A stretch of DNA of 64,000 bases from Actinomyces oris (GTDB lineage: Bacteria > Actinomycetota > Actinomycetes > Actinomycetales > Actinomycetaceae). Position numbers and translations under genes: made by a program. The DNA lies in contig NZ_MSKS01000050.1 of the NCBI RefSeq assembly GCF_001937445.1, forward strand, positions 39,500 to 103,499. The letters run 5' to 3'. Each line of letters opens with the position of its first letter. Position 1 is the first letter of the stretch. Below the pieces are notes generated by a model. The model made no database searches and had not been told where the DNA came from. It saw only the letters and a list, made by a program, of their open reading frames with translations. Below, one piece after another: positions 37,418 through 45,948 of this stretch.

Positions 37418-37725
37418 GTCGCGTGTCGACGTGAAGACGACGCCCAGAGCAATGCCCCGGGGAATCGCCACTGCGCACAGTTCGTCGGGAACGCACCTGA
37501 GCCGTCGACATCGGACTCCGATGGTGCTGCGGGCCTACGGCACGCCCACGAGTCCCTGGGCATTCGGACGTCGTCACGGCTGACGCACCAGCACCCCACT
37601 ATCTTTTTGATAGTAGGGGTCATTGCGGGTAACCACTTTCTTCCGACTACGGTCTGTGCTCGTTGACGGTGCACTTCCGTCGAACCTGACACAAGCCGAT
37701 GAACAAGGAGAGTAAGGAGCTATCG
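37418..37725 (+). other. 308-bp region upstream of the quinone oxidoreductase
   Basis: No gene is supported. It contains the HxlR-type operator at 37598-37614 and the ribosome site AAGGAG just before 37726. The first 170 bp hold nothing I recognise. Confidence 0.6.
37598..37614. promoter_or_regulatory. HxlR-type operator
   Basis: Perfect dyad ACTATC-TTTTT-GATAGT, AT-rich in GC-rich surroundings, 112 bp upstream of the quinone oxidoreductase start. It resembles the known YodB/CatR (HxlR family) operators of the form TACTAT...ATAGTA. The half-site ACTATC recurs at 36972-36977 before the hxlR gene itself. Confidence 0.6.
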
Positions 37726-38766
37726 ATGCCCTCAAGCAGCCCCGACACCCAACGCACCATGACCGCTGTCGTCACTCGATCCGGTGGCTCAGTGGACATC
37801 CCGGATGTCCTGGTCGATGCCACCGTCCCCGCCCCGGCGGCTCCCACTGGCCACGACATCCTCGTGGAGGTTAAGGCACTGTCCGTCAACCCCGTTGACG
37901 TCAAAGTGCGCGCCGCCCTCAACCACGCCGGCGGTGAGGAACGCATCCTGGGATGGGATGCAGCGGGGACGGTCATCGCGGTCGGCAAGCAGACCACTCT
38001 CTTCCAGCCCGGCGACGACGTCTACTACGCCGGAGCACTGGAGCGTCCCGGCTCCTACGGACAGCTGCAGCTCGTGGACGAACGCATCGTTGGACCGAAG
38101 CCGAGCTCGTTGGACTACGCGAGTGCAGCGGCACTGCCCCTGACCTCCCTCACCGCGTGGGAGGCGCTTTTCGACAAGCTCCACCTGAGCAGGGACTCCG
38201 CAGGCACGATCCTTGTGCTGGGAGCCGCCGGAGGGGTGGGATCCATGGTGATCCAGCTGACCAAGGCCCTCACTGATGTCTCCGTCATCGCCACTGCCTC
38301 ACGTGAGGAGTCCCGCGACTGGGTCCGGTCACTGGGTGCCGACGCCGTGGTGGACCACTTCGCCGAGGACCTCGCACAGCAGGTTCTCGCCATCGCACCG
38401 GACGGCGTCGACTACGTCTTCACCCCGCAGAGCCGAGGGCGCGTGCCGCTGCTGACCACGGTGGTTCGTCCTTTCGGGGAGATCGTCGCCATCGACGACG
38501 AGCGAGACCTGGACCTGTACGCGCTCAAGGACAAGGCCATCTCATGGCACTGGGAGTTCATGTTCGCCCGCCCCAGGCACGGCTACGATCTGATCACCCA
38601 GCACCACATCCTCTCCACCATCGCCGAGCTCATCGACAGCGGAAGAATCCGTGGCACTGCGTCCCAGACGCTCACGCCTCGCAATGCTGCGCAGATACGG
38701 TCAGCTCACCGCCTCATCGAGAGCGGGCGCGCAGTGGGGAAGATCGTCGTGACCGACGCCGGCTGA
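37726..38766 (+). CDS. Zinc-independent MDR oxidoreductase, NADPH:quinone reductase type
   Basis: 346-aa medium-chain dehydrogenase/reductase. The N-terminal GroES-like domain contains VLVEVKALSVNPVDVKVRAA interrupted by a short ILV variation, and lacks zinc-ligand cysteines. The Rossmann site is VLGAAGGVGSMVIQLTK, with WDAAGTVIAVG and SLTAWEALFDKL around it. This is the ZADH/QOR branch that reduces quinones with NADPH. The start is ATG 37726 with AAGGAG 6 nt upstream, better than the ATG at 37699. The HxlR operator upstream fits induction by quinones or aldehydes. Confidence 0.88.
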   Translation: MPSSSPDTQRTMTAVVTRSGGSVDIPDVLVDATVPAPAAPTGHDILVEVKALSVNPVDVKVRAALNHAGGEERILGWDAAGTVIAVGKQTTLFQPGDDVYYAGALERPGSYGQLQLVDERIVGPKPSSLDYASAAALPLTSLTAWEALFDKLHLSRDSAGTILVLGAAGGVGSMVIQLTKALTDVSVIATASREESRDWVRSLGADAVVDHFAEDLAQQVLAIAPDGVDYVFTPQSRGRVPLLTTVVRPFGEIVAIDDERDLDLYALKDKAISWHWEFMFARPRHGYDLITQHHILSTIAELIDSGRIRGTASQTLTPRNAAQIRSAHRLIESGRAVGKIVVTDAG

Positions 38767-38815
38767 GTCGACCGGATCGGGACCGAAGCGGGCCCCGATC
38801 GCCGGACGCGGCGGG

Positions 38816-39271
38816 CTATCCGACGGCGTCGAGGTAGAGCCAGCGGCCGGCGCGGCGGGTGAAGCGGGAGCGCTCGCGCAGGGCGTCGTCCACCACTCCC
38901 CCGCGCCCGTCGCCGCTGCGGTAGGTGGCGGTGAACTCCACGATGCCGGTCTCGTCGTCCGGCCCGCCGTCGACGGTCTCGTGGATGGTCAGTCCCGTCC
39001 ACCGGGTCCCGGGGTGGCAGTAGGGCCCCTCGGGGCGGGTGCGCGGGTGCCAGGTGCGGAAGAGGTAGTCCTCGTCGCCGACGACGAAGGCCGTGTAGCG
39101 CGAGCGCATGAGGGCCTGGGCGGTGGGCGCCGGGGCGCCGTCGTGGAGCGGCTCGCAGCACTGGGCGTAGGTGCGCCCGCTGCCGCAGGGGCAGGGGTTG
39201 GCGCCGTGCACTCCGGCGGCGCGGATCGGCGAGTCCGGCCGGTCTCTGCGGCCGGCCCGCTCCCCCGCCAC
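38816..39271 (-). CDS. YchJ-family SEC-C motif protein (UPF0225)
   Basis: 151-aa protein. The N-terminal zinc-binding SEC-C motif is CPCGSGRTYAQCC, followed by a YchJ domain (ALMRSRYTAFVVGDEDYLFR TWHP, split here for length) and a C-terminal FTRRAGRWLYLDAVG. Biochemical function is unknown. The start is GTG 39271, two nucleotides after the aminopeptidase stop, with AGGGGG upstream; the two genes are probably co-transcribed. An earlier in-frame start lies inside the aminopeptidase and is not credible. Confidence 0.85.
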   Translation of the reverse strand: MAGERAGRRDRPDSPIRAAGVHGANPCPCGSGRTYAQCCEPLHDGAPAPTAQALMRSRYTAFVVGDEDYLFRTWHPRTRPEGPYCHPGTRWTGLTIHETVDGGPDDETGIVEFTATYRSGDGRGGVVDDALRERSRFTRRAGRWLYLDAVG

Positions 39272-39273
39272 GC

Positions 39274-40617
39274 TCAGGCCCCCTGCCAGTAGGCGTGCAG
39301 GGCCTGGGCGAGCCAGGGGCCGTCCTGGACGCCGCACATCTCGCGGGCCGAGTGCATGCTCAGCAGGGGCACGCCGACGTCGACCGTGGTGATGCCGAGG
39401 CGGGTGGCGGTGATGGGGCCGATGGTGGAGCCGCAGGGCACAGTATTGTTGGAGACGAAGTCCTGGCTGGGGACGCCCGCCGCCGTGCAGGCACGCGCCC
39501 AGATCGCGGCGCCCGCGGCGTCGGTGGCGTAACGCTGCTGGGCGTTGATCTTGAGCAGGGGGCCGTGGTTGATGAGCGGCTGGACGGCCGGGTCGTGCAG
39601 GTGGGCGTAGGAGGGGTGGACGGAGTGCCCGGCGTCGGCGCTCACGCAGGTCGAGCGGGCCAGGAGGGCATCGAGGCCGTCACCACTGGCCCCCAGGGCC
39701 CGGGCCAGGCGCCGCAGGAGAGTCTCGAGGAAGGGGCCGCCCGCCCCGGAGCGGGTGTCCGAACCGACCTCCTCGTGGTCGAAGGCCACCAGGATGATGG
39801 GGTCGGCGGGCTCGGCGAGCTCGGTCCCAGCGGCCGCGAGCGCCTCGAGGGCGACCAGTCCGGCGTGGACGGAGGAGAGGTTGTCCAGGCGGGAGGAGGC
39901 CAGGAACTCGCCGTCGCGGCCGAAGCGGGCGGGCGCCTGGGTGGGGTAGGTCAGGACGTCGTGGCCGGCGAGCTCGGCCGGGTCGATGCCGGCGATCTCG
40001 CACAGGTGGGTCTCGACGGCGTCGGGGGCGGCGTCGGGTGCGGCCAGTGACCACAGGGGCAGCAGGTGGGTCTGGCGGTCCAGGTGGAGGGTGTCGTTGA
40101 CGCTGCGGTCCAGGTGCGGGGCGATCTGGGCCACGCGGGCGATGGGGCCGGTGCGCACGAGGTGGACGGCGCCATCGCGGGTGGTCAGGCGTCCGGCCAG
40201 GCCCAGCTCGCGGTCGAGGAAGGAGGCGAGCAGGGGTCCGCCGTAGACCTCGGCGTTGATGAGCTGCCAGCCGGAGCGGACGAGGGCGGCGGCGGGCTTG
40301 AGCTTGAGGGCCGGGGAGTCGGTGTGGGCGCCGACGATGCGCAGCCCCGCCCCGGGGGTGAGTGCCTCGGGCAGCGCCCAGGCGGCGATGGCGCCGTCGC
40401 GGATGACGTAGCCGCGGCGCGCCAGGCCCTCCTCCCAGGTGACGGTCTCGTCGGCGCGGGTGAAGCCGGCCCCCTCCAGGCGGCGGGCGACCTCGGCGGC
40501 GGCGTGGTAGGAGCTGGGCGAGGCCGTGACGAAGTCGATGAGCGAGTCGGTGTAGGCGTTCTCGTCGCGCAGGATCGCGGCGGCGTCACGGGTGGGGGCG
40601 CTGGCGGCATCAGTCAT
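39274..40617 (-). CDS. M18 family aminopeptidase
   Basis: 447-aa dizinc aminopeptidase (ApeB/DNPEP type) that removes N-terminal, often acidic, residues from peptides. Metal ligands appear in order: GAHTDSPALKLKP, LSSVHAGLVAL region, FDHEEVGSDTRSGAGG, CVSADAGHSVHPSY and the late VPLLSMHSAREM. All family motifs are intact. The start is ATG 40617. With two peptide importers in the window, peptide use as a nutrient source is a reasonable inference. It is cytoplasmic, without a signal. Confidence 0.93.
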   Translation of the reverse strand: MTDAASAPTRDAAAILRDENAYTDSLIDFVTASPSSYHAAAEVARRLEGAGFTRADETVTWEEGLARRGYVIRDGAIAAWALPEALTPGAGLRIVGAHTDSPALKLKPAAALVRSGWQLINAEVYGGPLLASFLDRELGLAGRLTTRDGAVHLVRTGPIARVAQIAPHLDRSVNDTLHLDRQTHLLPLWSLAAPDAAPDAVETHLCEIAGIDPAELAGHDVLTYPTQAPARFGRDGEFLASSRLDNLSSVHAGLVALEALAAAGTELAEPADPIILVAFDHEEVGSDTRSGAGGPFLETLLRRLARALGASGDGLDALLARSTCVSADAGHSVHPSYAHLHDPAVQPLINHGPLLKINAQQRYATDAAGAAIWARACTAAGVPSQDFVSNNTVPCGSTIGPITATRLGITTVDVGVPLLSMHSAREMCGVQDGPWLAQALHAYWQGA

Positions 40618-40699
40618 GGCCCCAGTCTTCCACCGGTGCGCCCCGCGCCCGGCCTATCTCCCGACCGAGACCCTCCGCGAGGTAGGGCAGAATCGGGGT

Positions 40700-41353
40700 G
40701 TGAGCATCTCTCAGCCGGTCATCCCGCCCGCCTCGTCCACGCCCGTGCGCGCCGTCCTGCTCGATGCCGACGGCGTTCTTCAGCTCATCGGCACCCCGTG
40801 GGGCGAGGCGCTGACCCGCGGCGGCGGACCCACCTTCGCCCAGGCCATGATCGATGGTGAGACCGACGCCCTGGCGGGCCGGGAGACCCTGACCGAGCTG
40901 CTGGAGCGGGTGGTGGAGAGCCTGGGGCTGGAGCTGCGCGCATCGGACCTGTTGGAGATGTGGCACCGGGCCACGCCCGACCCTGTGGCCTGGCAGCTGG
41001 TGAGGGACCTGCGCGAGGCGGGTTACACCACGGTCCTGGCCACCAATCAGCAGTGGGAGCGTCGGGCCTGGATGCGCGAGCAGCTGGGCTATGACGGCCT
41101 GTGCGACATCGACGGTTACTCCTGCACGCTGGGGGTGGCCAAGCCGGATGCCGCCTACTTCCGCCGGCTGCTGGAGCTCGCAGGGGTGGAGGCGGACCAG
41201 GCCCTGTTCGTCGATGACAGCGCCACCAACATCGCCGCGGCCCGTGAGGTGGGCTTGCGCACTATCCACCACCCGGCCGATGCCGGCGGCGAACTGCTGC
41301 GCCGCGAGGTCGTCCAGGCCCTGGTACAGGCCGCGTCCCCCCTGCAAGGATGA
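40700..41353 (+). CDS. HAD-superfamily hydrolase
   Basis: 217-aa phosphatase-like protein. Motif I is LLDADGVLQ at about 21, where Asp-x-Asp is present (DAD). Motif II is TVLATNQQ, the motif III Lys lies in GVAKPDAAYF, and motif IV is FVDDSATNIAAA. The helical cap between motifs I and II places it in the epoxide-hydrolase N-terminal-like/YihX subgroup, which often acts on sugar phosphates. The start is GTG 40700; longer readings overlap the divergent aminopeptidase. The substrate is unknown. Confidence 0.88.
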   Translation: MSISQPVIPPASSTPVRAVLLDADGVLQLIGTPWGEALTRGGGPTFAQAMIDGETDALAGRETLTELLERVVESLGLELRASDLLEMWHRATPDPVAWQLVRDLREAGYTTVLATNQQWERRAWMREQLGYDGLCDIDGYSCTLGVAKPDAAYFRRLLELAGVEADQALFVDDSATNIAAAREVGLRTIHHPADAGGELLRREVVQALVQAASPLQG

Positions 41354-41443
41354 GCCCGGTAGGCCTCATTCTCTCGAGACTTGCCTGACCGGCGCCCGCA
41401 GGGAAGACTCCTGCTGACAGCAGTCACCAGGAAAGGACGGCTC

Positions 41444-42028
41444 ATGGCAGGAACGACGACGGACGACCAGGCCCCCGAGACCACAGCTACCGCTACTGCA
41501 CCCCCCGCCTCGGCGACGTCCTCCGCCCAGTCACCGGCCTCCGCCGCCGCGGCCCGCCGGGCTCCGGAGGTCTTCCTGCGCCTCATCACGGCGATCCACT
41601 CCGTCCTGCCGGGCTTCGTGCGCAGCCGGCTGCCGGTGACCTTCATCGGCTACGCGATCATCAACGGCTCCGCCTTCTTCCTGGACATCACCTGCCTGTG
41701 GGTGTTCTACAACCACCTCCACTGGTTCTACCCGCTGGCGGTCACGGTCGGCTACGTCATCGCGGCCGTCTACTCCTTCCTGCTCAACCGGTGGCTGAAC
41801 TTCCAGGCCCACGGGCACGTCGTCGAGCAGGGGGCGGGCTACACGGCCGGGGTCATCAGCCAGTACGTCATCTTCATCCTGGGCCTGTCCTCGCTGCTGC
41901 ACTGGTTCGGGGTCAACGCCGAGCTGGCGCGCGTCATCTCGGCCTGCTGCGAGGGCATCTACCTCTACGTGTTCATCCGGCTGTGGGTGTTCCGCGGGGT
42001 GCCGGAGCCCGAGAGGCAACGCCGGTAG
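41444..42028 (+). CDS. GtrA-family membrane protein
   Basis: 194-aa protein with an Ala/Thr-rich cytoplasmic N-terminus of about 55 residues and four membrane helices. FIGYAIINGSAFFLDITCLW and YSFLLNRWLNFQA are the GtrA signatures. GtrA-type proteins help flip undecaprenyl-linked sugars or act in cell-envelope polysaccharide synthesis. There is no glycosyltransferase neighbour here. The start is ATG 41444 with AGGAAAGGA upstream. A palindromic element begins 9 bp after its stop. Confidence 0.88.
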   Translation: MAGTTTDDQAPETTATATAPPASATSSAQSPASAAAARRAPEVFLRLITAIHSVLPGFVRSRLPVTFIGYAIINGSAFFLDITCLWVFYNHLHWFYPLAVTVGYVIAAVYSFLLNRWLNFQAHGHVVEQGAGYTAGVISQYVIFILGLSSLLHWFGVNAELARVISACCEGIYLYVFIRLWVFRGVPEPERQRR

Positions 42029-42036
42029 GTACCCGA

Positions 42037-42145
42037 TCGGGGACGTACTTCTCCGACGAGGACTGCGTTGTCCCCCAGATGACTGGGGTCCGACCTCAGT
42101 CACCTGCGGGAGAAGTACGTTCTGGACGGGAAACACAGTCCCCGA
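42037..42145 (-). repeat. Palindromic MITE/REP-like element, copy 2
   Basis: 109-bp element starting TCGGGGACGTACTT and ending TCCCCGA. Its order of blocks (terminal repeat, CGACGAGGACTGCGTT, inner arm, loop GGTCCGACCT, inner arm, AAGTACGT) matches the reverse complement of copy 1 at 8448-8537. There are several compensating or single changes and an extra 18 bp before the right end. It has no coding capacity and sits directly after gtrA. Confidence 0.8.
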
Positions 42146-42151
42146 TTCAGC

Positions 42152-42172
42152 GTGTCATGGCTTCTGAGACGC
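42152..42172. repeat. Imperfect dyad related to 45335-45355
   Basis: GTGTCA-TGGCTTC-TGAGACGC closely resembles TGTCTCA-TGACTTC-TGAGACA at 45335-45355. Such sequences look like insertion-sequence termini, but no transposase is near. This is inference from resemblance only. Confidence 0.35.
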
Positions 42173-42285
42173 TCGCTCGGGCCAAAGTCCAGGGCTGGGC
42201 GTCCTGGCGACAATGGCGGGCTGATGGAGGGGGCCTGGCGGGTCGCCGGTGTCCCTGTGCGGAGTGGCACTCCGACGCCGCGCCC

Positions 42286-43098
42286 TCACCAGGAGGCGCG
42301 GGTCGTCTCGGTGGGGCCGTCGAGCTCGGTGAACCCGGCGTCGGTGACGCTCACGGGCCGGGTGGTGGTCTCCCACTGCTCCCGGCTGGGCACGACGACG
42401 CGCACCCGGTAGCCGTCGTCGGCCCAGGCCCGCCTCAGGGCGGGCGGCATGGCGCTGCTCTCCCAGGCCAGCTGGGCGGCGTGGCCGCACTGGGCGGCCA
42501 GCTTGCCCGAGGTCATCTCGTGCAGGGGCGTGACTTCGATCGTCACCAGGGCCCCGGTGGAGGCCGACGCCGCCGTGAGCGCGATCTCCTCTGCGGCGGC
42601 CGGGTCCTTGGCGGCGCGGGCGGTGATCTCGGCGGGCGGCGGGGGCAGCTCGTCGCCGGGTGGGAAGTGGGTGCCCTCCACCTGGGTCTTGGCCAGGGCC
42701 CCGGGCAGGGGACGCACCGGACCGGGGACGAAGGCGCGGGCGGCCGCCTGCCCCCAGCCGGCGGGGCCGTCCTGGGTGACGGTGACGCCGTCGATGTCCT
42801 GGACCTCCTCCCAGCGCTTGCCGCGGGCTCGGCGCACGAGCTTGCGGATGCGCCCGTCGCGCCAGTAGTCGACGGCCGGGTTCCACGGCCCACCGGGGGC
42901 GGCGGCGGGTGAGGCCAGGAGAGAGACGACGGCGCGGGCGGCGGCCTCGGCGACGTCGATCCGCCGGGGAGGGTGGACCTTGTCGTAGCGCACGGCGATC
43001 TGCATGCCCCAGGGCACGGCGTGGTCCGGGTTCCCGGACAGAGAGGGCAGGGGCGATGACGGCAGGGACGGCGAGGACGGCGATGCGGAGTGCGGCAC
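42286..43098 (-). CDS. Peptidyl-tRNA hydrolase Pth2-like protein
   Basis: About 270 aa. The C-terminal part has VTIEVTPLHEMTSGKLAAQC and GHAAQLAW, the Pth2/Bit1 motif in which Lys and the GHAA helix form the active site. The N-terminal part (WGMQIAVRYDKVHPPRRIDV) is another half of the two-part actinobacterial homologues. It should release tRNA from peptidyl-tRNA, but the bacterial enzyme (Pth1) is normally the essential one, so the real role is uncertain. Start codons are weak (TTG 43104 or GTG 43098), with no obvious ribosome site. Confidence 0.7.
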   Translation of the reverse strand: MPHSASPSSPSLPSSPLPSLSGNPDHAVPWGMQIAVRYDKVHPPRRIDVAEAAARAVVSLLASPAAAPGGPWNPAVDYWRDGRIRKLVRRARGKRWEEVQDIDGVTVTQDGPAGWGQAAARAFVPGPVRPLPGALAKTQVEGTHFPPGDELPPPPAEITARAAKDPAAAEEIALTAASASTGALVTIEVTPLHEMTSGKLAAQCGHAAQLAWESSAMPPALRRAWADDGYRVRVVVPSREQWETTTRPVSVTDAGFTELDGPTETTRASW

Positions 43099-43296
43099 GG
43101 GCAAGAGCCTACGGGGTCGCGATCGACCGCGTCAGGTCCCGCCTGCCCCCGGCTCCTGTGGGACGGCTGGAGCCGCAGGGACGTTCGAGGAGAACGATTG
43201 ACCACTACCTTTCCCACCAAACGGCGGATAATCGAGATGCGAAGATCCTCCTGAGGCAGGAGACGAATCCAGCGGCGAGTCGTTTAGGTTGCCGCC

Positions 43297-44664
43297 ATGC
43301 GACCACCTGTTCCAACCACCGTCCTCGACCCTTCTGGCCTGACGCCGCCGGCCATGCCGCCCTCCCACCCGCGGATGTTCAACGGCGCGACCGTTCACGG
43401 CTTCAGGGGAATCCGTCAGCTGCGTCACCCTGCCGAGATCCCGCTCCTGATCGCGACCAGCCTGGCGACTGCACTGGCCTACCTGGCGTGGATCGCCCTG
43501 GTGATCTGGCTGGTCACCGTGCCTGAACCGACCGGCCCGGAGGCTCAGGTTCGCGACTTCTTCCTCAACGAGAAGGGCAGCGGCGCGCAGTTCCTCCTGC
43601 TGGTGCCCATCATCCCGATCATCCTGTGGGTGGCGCGCGCGATGACGTATGCCAAGCTCCGTGCGACCGCGGTCCAGATGAGTCCCACCCAGTTCCCGGA
43701 GGGCTACCGGATGGTTGTCGAGGCGGCCCGGCAGTTCGGCCTGCGCCGGGTGCCCGACGCCTACGTGACCATGGGCAACGGTCAGATCAACGCCTTCGCA
43801 GCCGGCCACGGCTACCGGCGTTTCGTGGTCGTCTACTCCGACATGTTCGAGATCGGCGGTCGGGCCCGCGACCCCGAGGCGCTGCGCTTCGTGATCGGGC
43901 ACGAGGTCGGGCACCTCGCCGCGGGTCACATCTCCATGCTGCGCCTGCTGTTCGTCACTCTCGGCCTCAACGTCCCGCTTCTGGGCAAAGCGCTGGTTCG
44001 GGCCCAGGAGTACACGGCGGACAACCACGGCTACGCCTACGCTCCTCAGGGGGTCCCCGGTGTCATGGGGGTGCTCTCCGGAGGCAAGTACCTGGGGGCC
44101 GAGGTCAACACCCACGCCCTGGCGGATCGCGCCACGCGGGAGAAGGGGCTGTGGCTCCACATGACCGTCTGGCGGTCCACGCACCCGGTCATCACCTGGC
44201 GCGCCCACGCCCTGCGCGACCGCAGCTGTCCGGGGCGGATCATGATCCGCCCGCCGGAGTCCACCGCCTGGTTCCCGCCGTCGGCTCCCAGCGGCAGCGG
44301 GTGGTCCGGTTCCTGGCCGACGCCGGAGCAGATGCTCGCGGCGCTGGACTCCACCTCCTCGAGTGTGCCCAGTGAGGAGCAGTTCGGCCGCTACCCCGGC
44401 GTGGCCTACGACCTCCCTCGCGACGAGCTGCGCTGGGCCTCCCCCGTTCCCGTCCCCGTTCCGGTGGGAGCCGCGACTCTCGGGCAGGACGCCTTCGCAG
44501 CCCCCTCGGGCGTGACCGGTTCCGTCGGGCCGCAGCAGCCCGGCCCCTACGGGTACGCCCCAACAACGCCCCCTGTGCAGGACCAACGCGTGGACACCTC
44601 GGGGACAGCACCCACCGAGGCAACGACTCAGGAGACTCCCCACTCCGAGACCGACCAGTACTGA
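43297..44664 (+). CDS. M48-family membrane metalloprotease
   Basis: 455-aa zinc protease. Hydrophobic helices lie at about 48-74 and 98-115. The zinc motif HEVGH is at 202-206, the third ligand Glu at about 238 in QEYTADNHG, and a further hydrophobic segment (LLFVTLGLNVPLL) lies between them. The order matches HtpX/Ste24-like peptidases. Residues after about 330 form a Pro/Ser/Thr-rich C-terminal tail (VPVPVPVGAAT, GPQQPGPYGYAP) that is likely disordered. It probably degrades misfolded membrane proteins. The start is ATG 43297. Confidence 0.85.
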   Translation: MRPPVPTTVLDPSGLTPPAMPPSHPRMFNGATVHGFRGIRQLRHPAEIPLLIATSLATALAYLAWIALVIWLVTVPEPTGPEAQVRDFFLNEKGSGAQFLLLVPIIPIILWVARAMTYAKLRATAVQMSPTQFPEGYRMVVEAARQFGLRRVPDAYVTMGNGQINAFAAGHGYRRFVVVYSDMFEIGGRARDPEALRFVIGHEVGHLAAGHISMLRLLFVTLGLNVPLLGKALVRAQEYTADNHGYAYAPQGVPGVMGVLSGGKYLGAEVNTHALADRATREKGLWLHMTVWRSTHPVITWRAHALRDRSCPGRIMIRPPESTAWFPPSAPSGSGWSGSWPTPEQMLAALDSTSSSVPSEEQFGRYPGVAYDLPRDELRWASPVPVPVPVGAATLGQDAFAAPSGVTGSVGPQQPGPYGYAPTTPPVQDQRVDTSGTAPTEATTQETPHSETDQY

Positions 44665-45116
44665 TCCCGGTCGGTCAAGGCGAGCCCGCCTCAGCACCCG
44701 GGCATCTCCGGGTGGTGGATGACGGCTGGACGGCTGACCAGTACACCCCATGACCGGGACAACACCTGAGGAAAATCAATGCAAAAGGAATGCCTATGCG
44801 TTTAAAATGTACTCGAAAATAACATCATTAGCCCCTTGAGAAAAGGAGACACCCAACCTCGGGAATACAGAACAAAGTCCGCGAATGGGTTCTCAGAATA
44901 CTCTCAGGTACATTGAAGTGCTCCCTCAGGAGCAGTGGGTTACATAGTGACTGCCGCCGGACGGAACCGGTCGCGAGGGTTGGGGAGCCCAATGACCGAT
45001 CGGATTTCGAGGCCGCTCGAGTTGATAGGGAGCTCGGCGTTAGCCGCTCTGGCGAAGGAGGGTTGAGTCCCCTCTGGAATATGGGATCCAGAGGCGATGC
45101 CACCCTCAACGACAGG

Positions 45117-45154
45117 GGCCTGTGGGGCTCGGAGAAGTCCGAGACCCACAGGCC
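45117..45154. terminator. Long GC hairpin in gene-poor region
   Basis: GGCCTGTGGG-g-CTCGG pairs with CCGAG-a-CCCACAGGCC: a 16-position stem with one mismatch and a 6-nt loop. It is preceded by a smaller stem CTCTGGA/TCCAGAG (45072-45093). It may end an unrecognised transcript. Confidence 0.5.
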
Positions 45155-45334
45155 ACGTCATTATTGCCCTCCCACGAGGCTCCAGCACCAGGCAGAACCT
45201 TTTCCCGCCCTCGTCCATCACGTCGGCATCTCAATAAAGCGCCGCTCCCGGATTGTTGCTGAATCCTCAGAAGAAGGCCGACGCCGATCACGACGACGGC
45301 GAGGTCGACTCACCGGCCCTACTCCACGATGTGT

Positions 45335-45355
45335 TGTCTCATGACTTCTGAGACA
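45335..45355. repeat. IS-end-like dyad
   Basis: TGTCTCA-TGACTTC-TGAGACA, a perfect 7-bp inverted repeat, is related to 42152-42172. It could be the scar of an insertion sequence; no transposase remnant was recognised. Confidence 0.35.
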
Positions 45356-45720
45356 CCGGTTGGGTGGGTCTGCCGAATGGGGAGGGCTGCTGCTTGGGCC
45401 TGTCGGAGGGGGCCGGCCCGGTCACTGTGGTGGCTGCCCGGCGTCGTCTAGATGCACTGCACGAGGGCGGGGTGCTCCTGGAGGAGGGCTGGGGGTACTG
45501 CGGGTAGGTGGGGTCTTCGTGCAGTACGCACAACCCTCGGTCAGTAGATCCCGACCCTCGTGGAGCAGACCGACTCGAGGCGAGACTCAAGGCAGAGCTG
45601 GCGTCGAACCATGGCCTCCAGGCCCCAGCGCACACGGCGGTCAGGGGGCGGTGGAGGAGGACCTGTGACGGAGGCGCCGGGCTCTGCCGTAAGAACCCCG
45701 GGCTCGCTCCTGCGCGGCCC

Positions 45721-45844
45721 GGTGTCCACAGCGCTGACATGAACAAGCCTGCCGTCGAAGCACCCAGCGGGGATCGTTGGAATACTGCGGTTCTTCCTCG
45801 GCGTGCAGCGCCGATGCAGGGTTGATGTCAGCGCTGTGGACACC
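45721..45844. repeat. Element bounded by perfect 20-bp inverted repeats
   Basis: GGTGTCCACAGCGCTGACAT (45721-45740) is exactly inverted at 45825-45844, enclosing 84 bp. Total length 124 bp, without coding capacity. It could be a small MITE or a very long hairpin. Confidence 0.6.
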
Positions 45845-45889
45845 AGCGACCTGCCAGACCTCTCCCCCTCGACCCGCCCTCGTAGAGCA

Positions 45890-45919
45890 GGTCGGCCCGA
45901 GGCGAGAGTCGGGCCGACC
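45890..45919 (-). terminator. Terminator-like hairpin after the LLM gene
   Basis: GGTCGGCCC (45890-45898) pairs with GGGCCGACC (45911-45919), loop 12 nt, 30 bp downstream of the LLM oxidoreductase stop on the minus strand. Confidence 0.6.
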
Positions 45920-45948
45920 GCCGGATGGGGCCGCGGCCACTGCCGACG

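Larger units (their letters stand above)
44665..45948. other. 1.28-kb gene-poor region with hairpins and repeats
   Basis: No open frame here looks like a real protein. The first ~180 bp are AT-rich. There is a strong hairpin at 45117-45154, an IS-end-like dyad at 45335-45355, a related pair of 34-bp motifs (45555-45588, 45877-45910; 28 of 34 identical), a 20-bp inverted repeat (45721/45825), and a terminator-like stem at 45890-45919. The region looks like decayed mobile DNA or noncoding RNA sequence. Confidence 0.6.

Noticed and set aside
44828..45109. Small minus-strand frame reading RGLNPPSPERLTPSS
   Set aside because: No start signal or family match; the DNA forms stems, so an RNA or decayed sequence is as likely.
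45339..45746. 135-codon minus-strand frame in the gene-poor region
   Set aside because: Low-complexity Ser/Pro/Arg composition, no ribosome site, overlaps other equally open frames and repeats.
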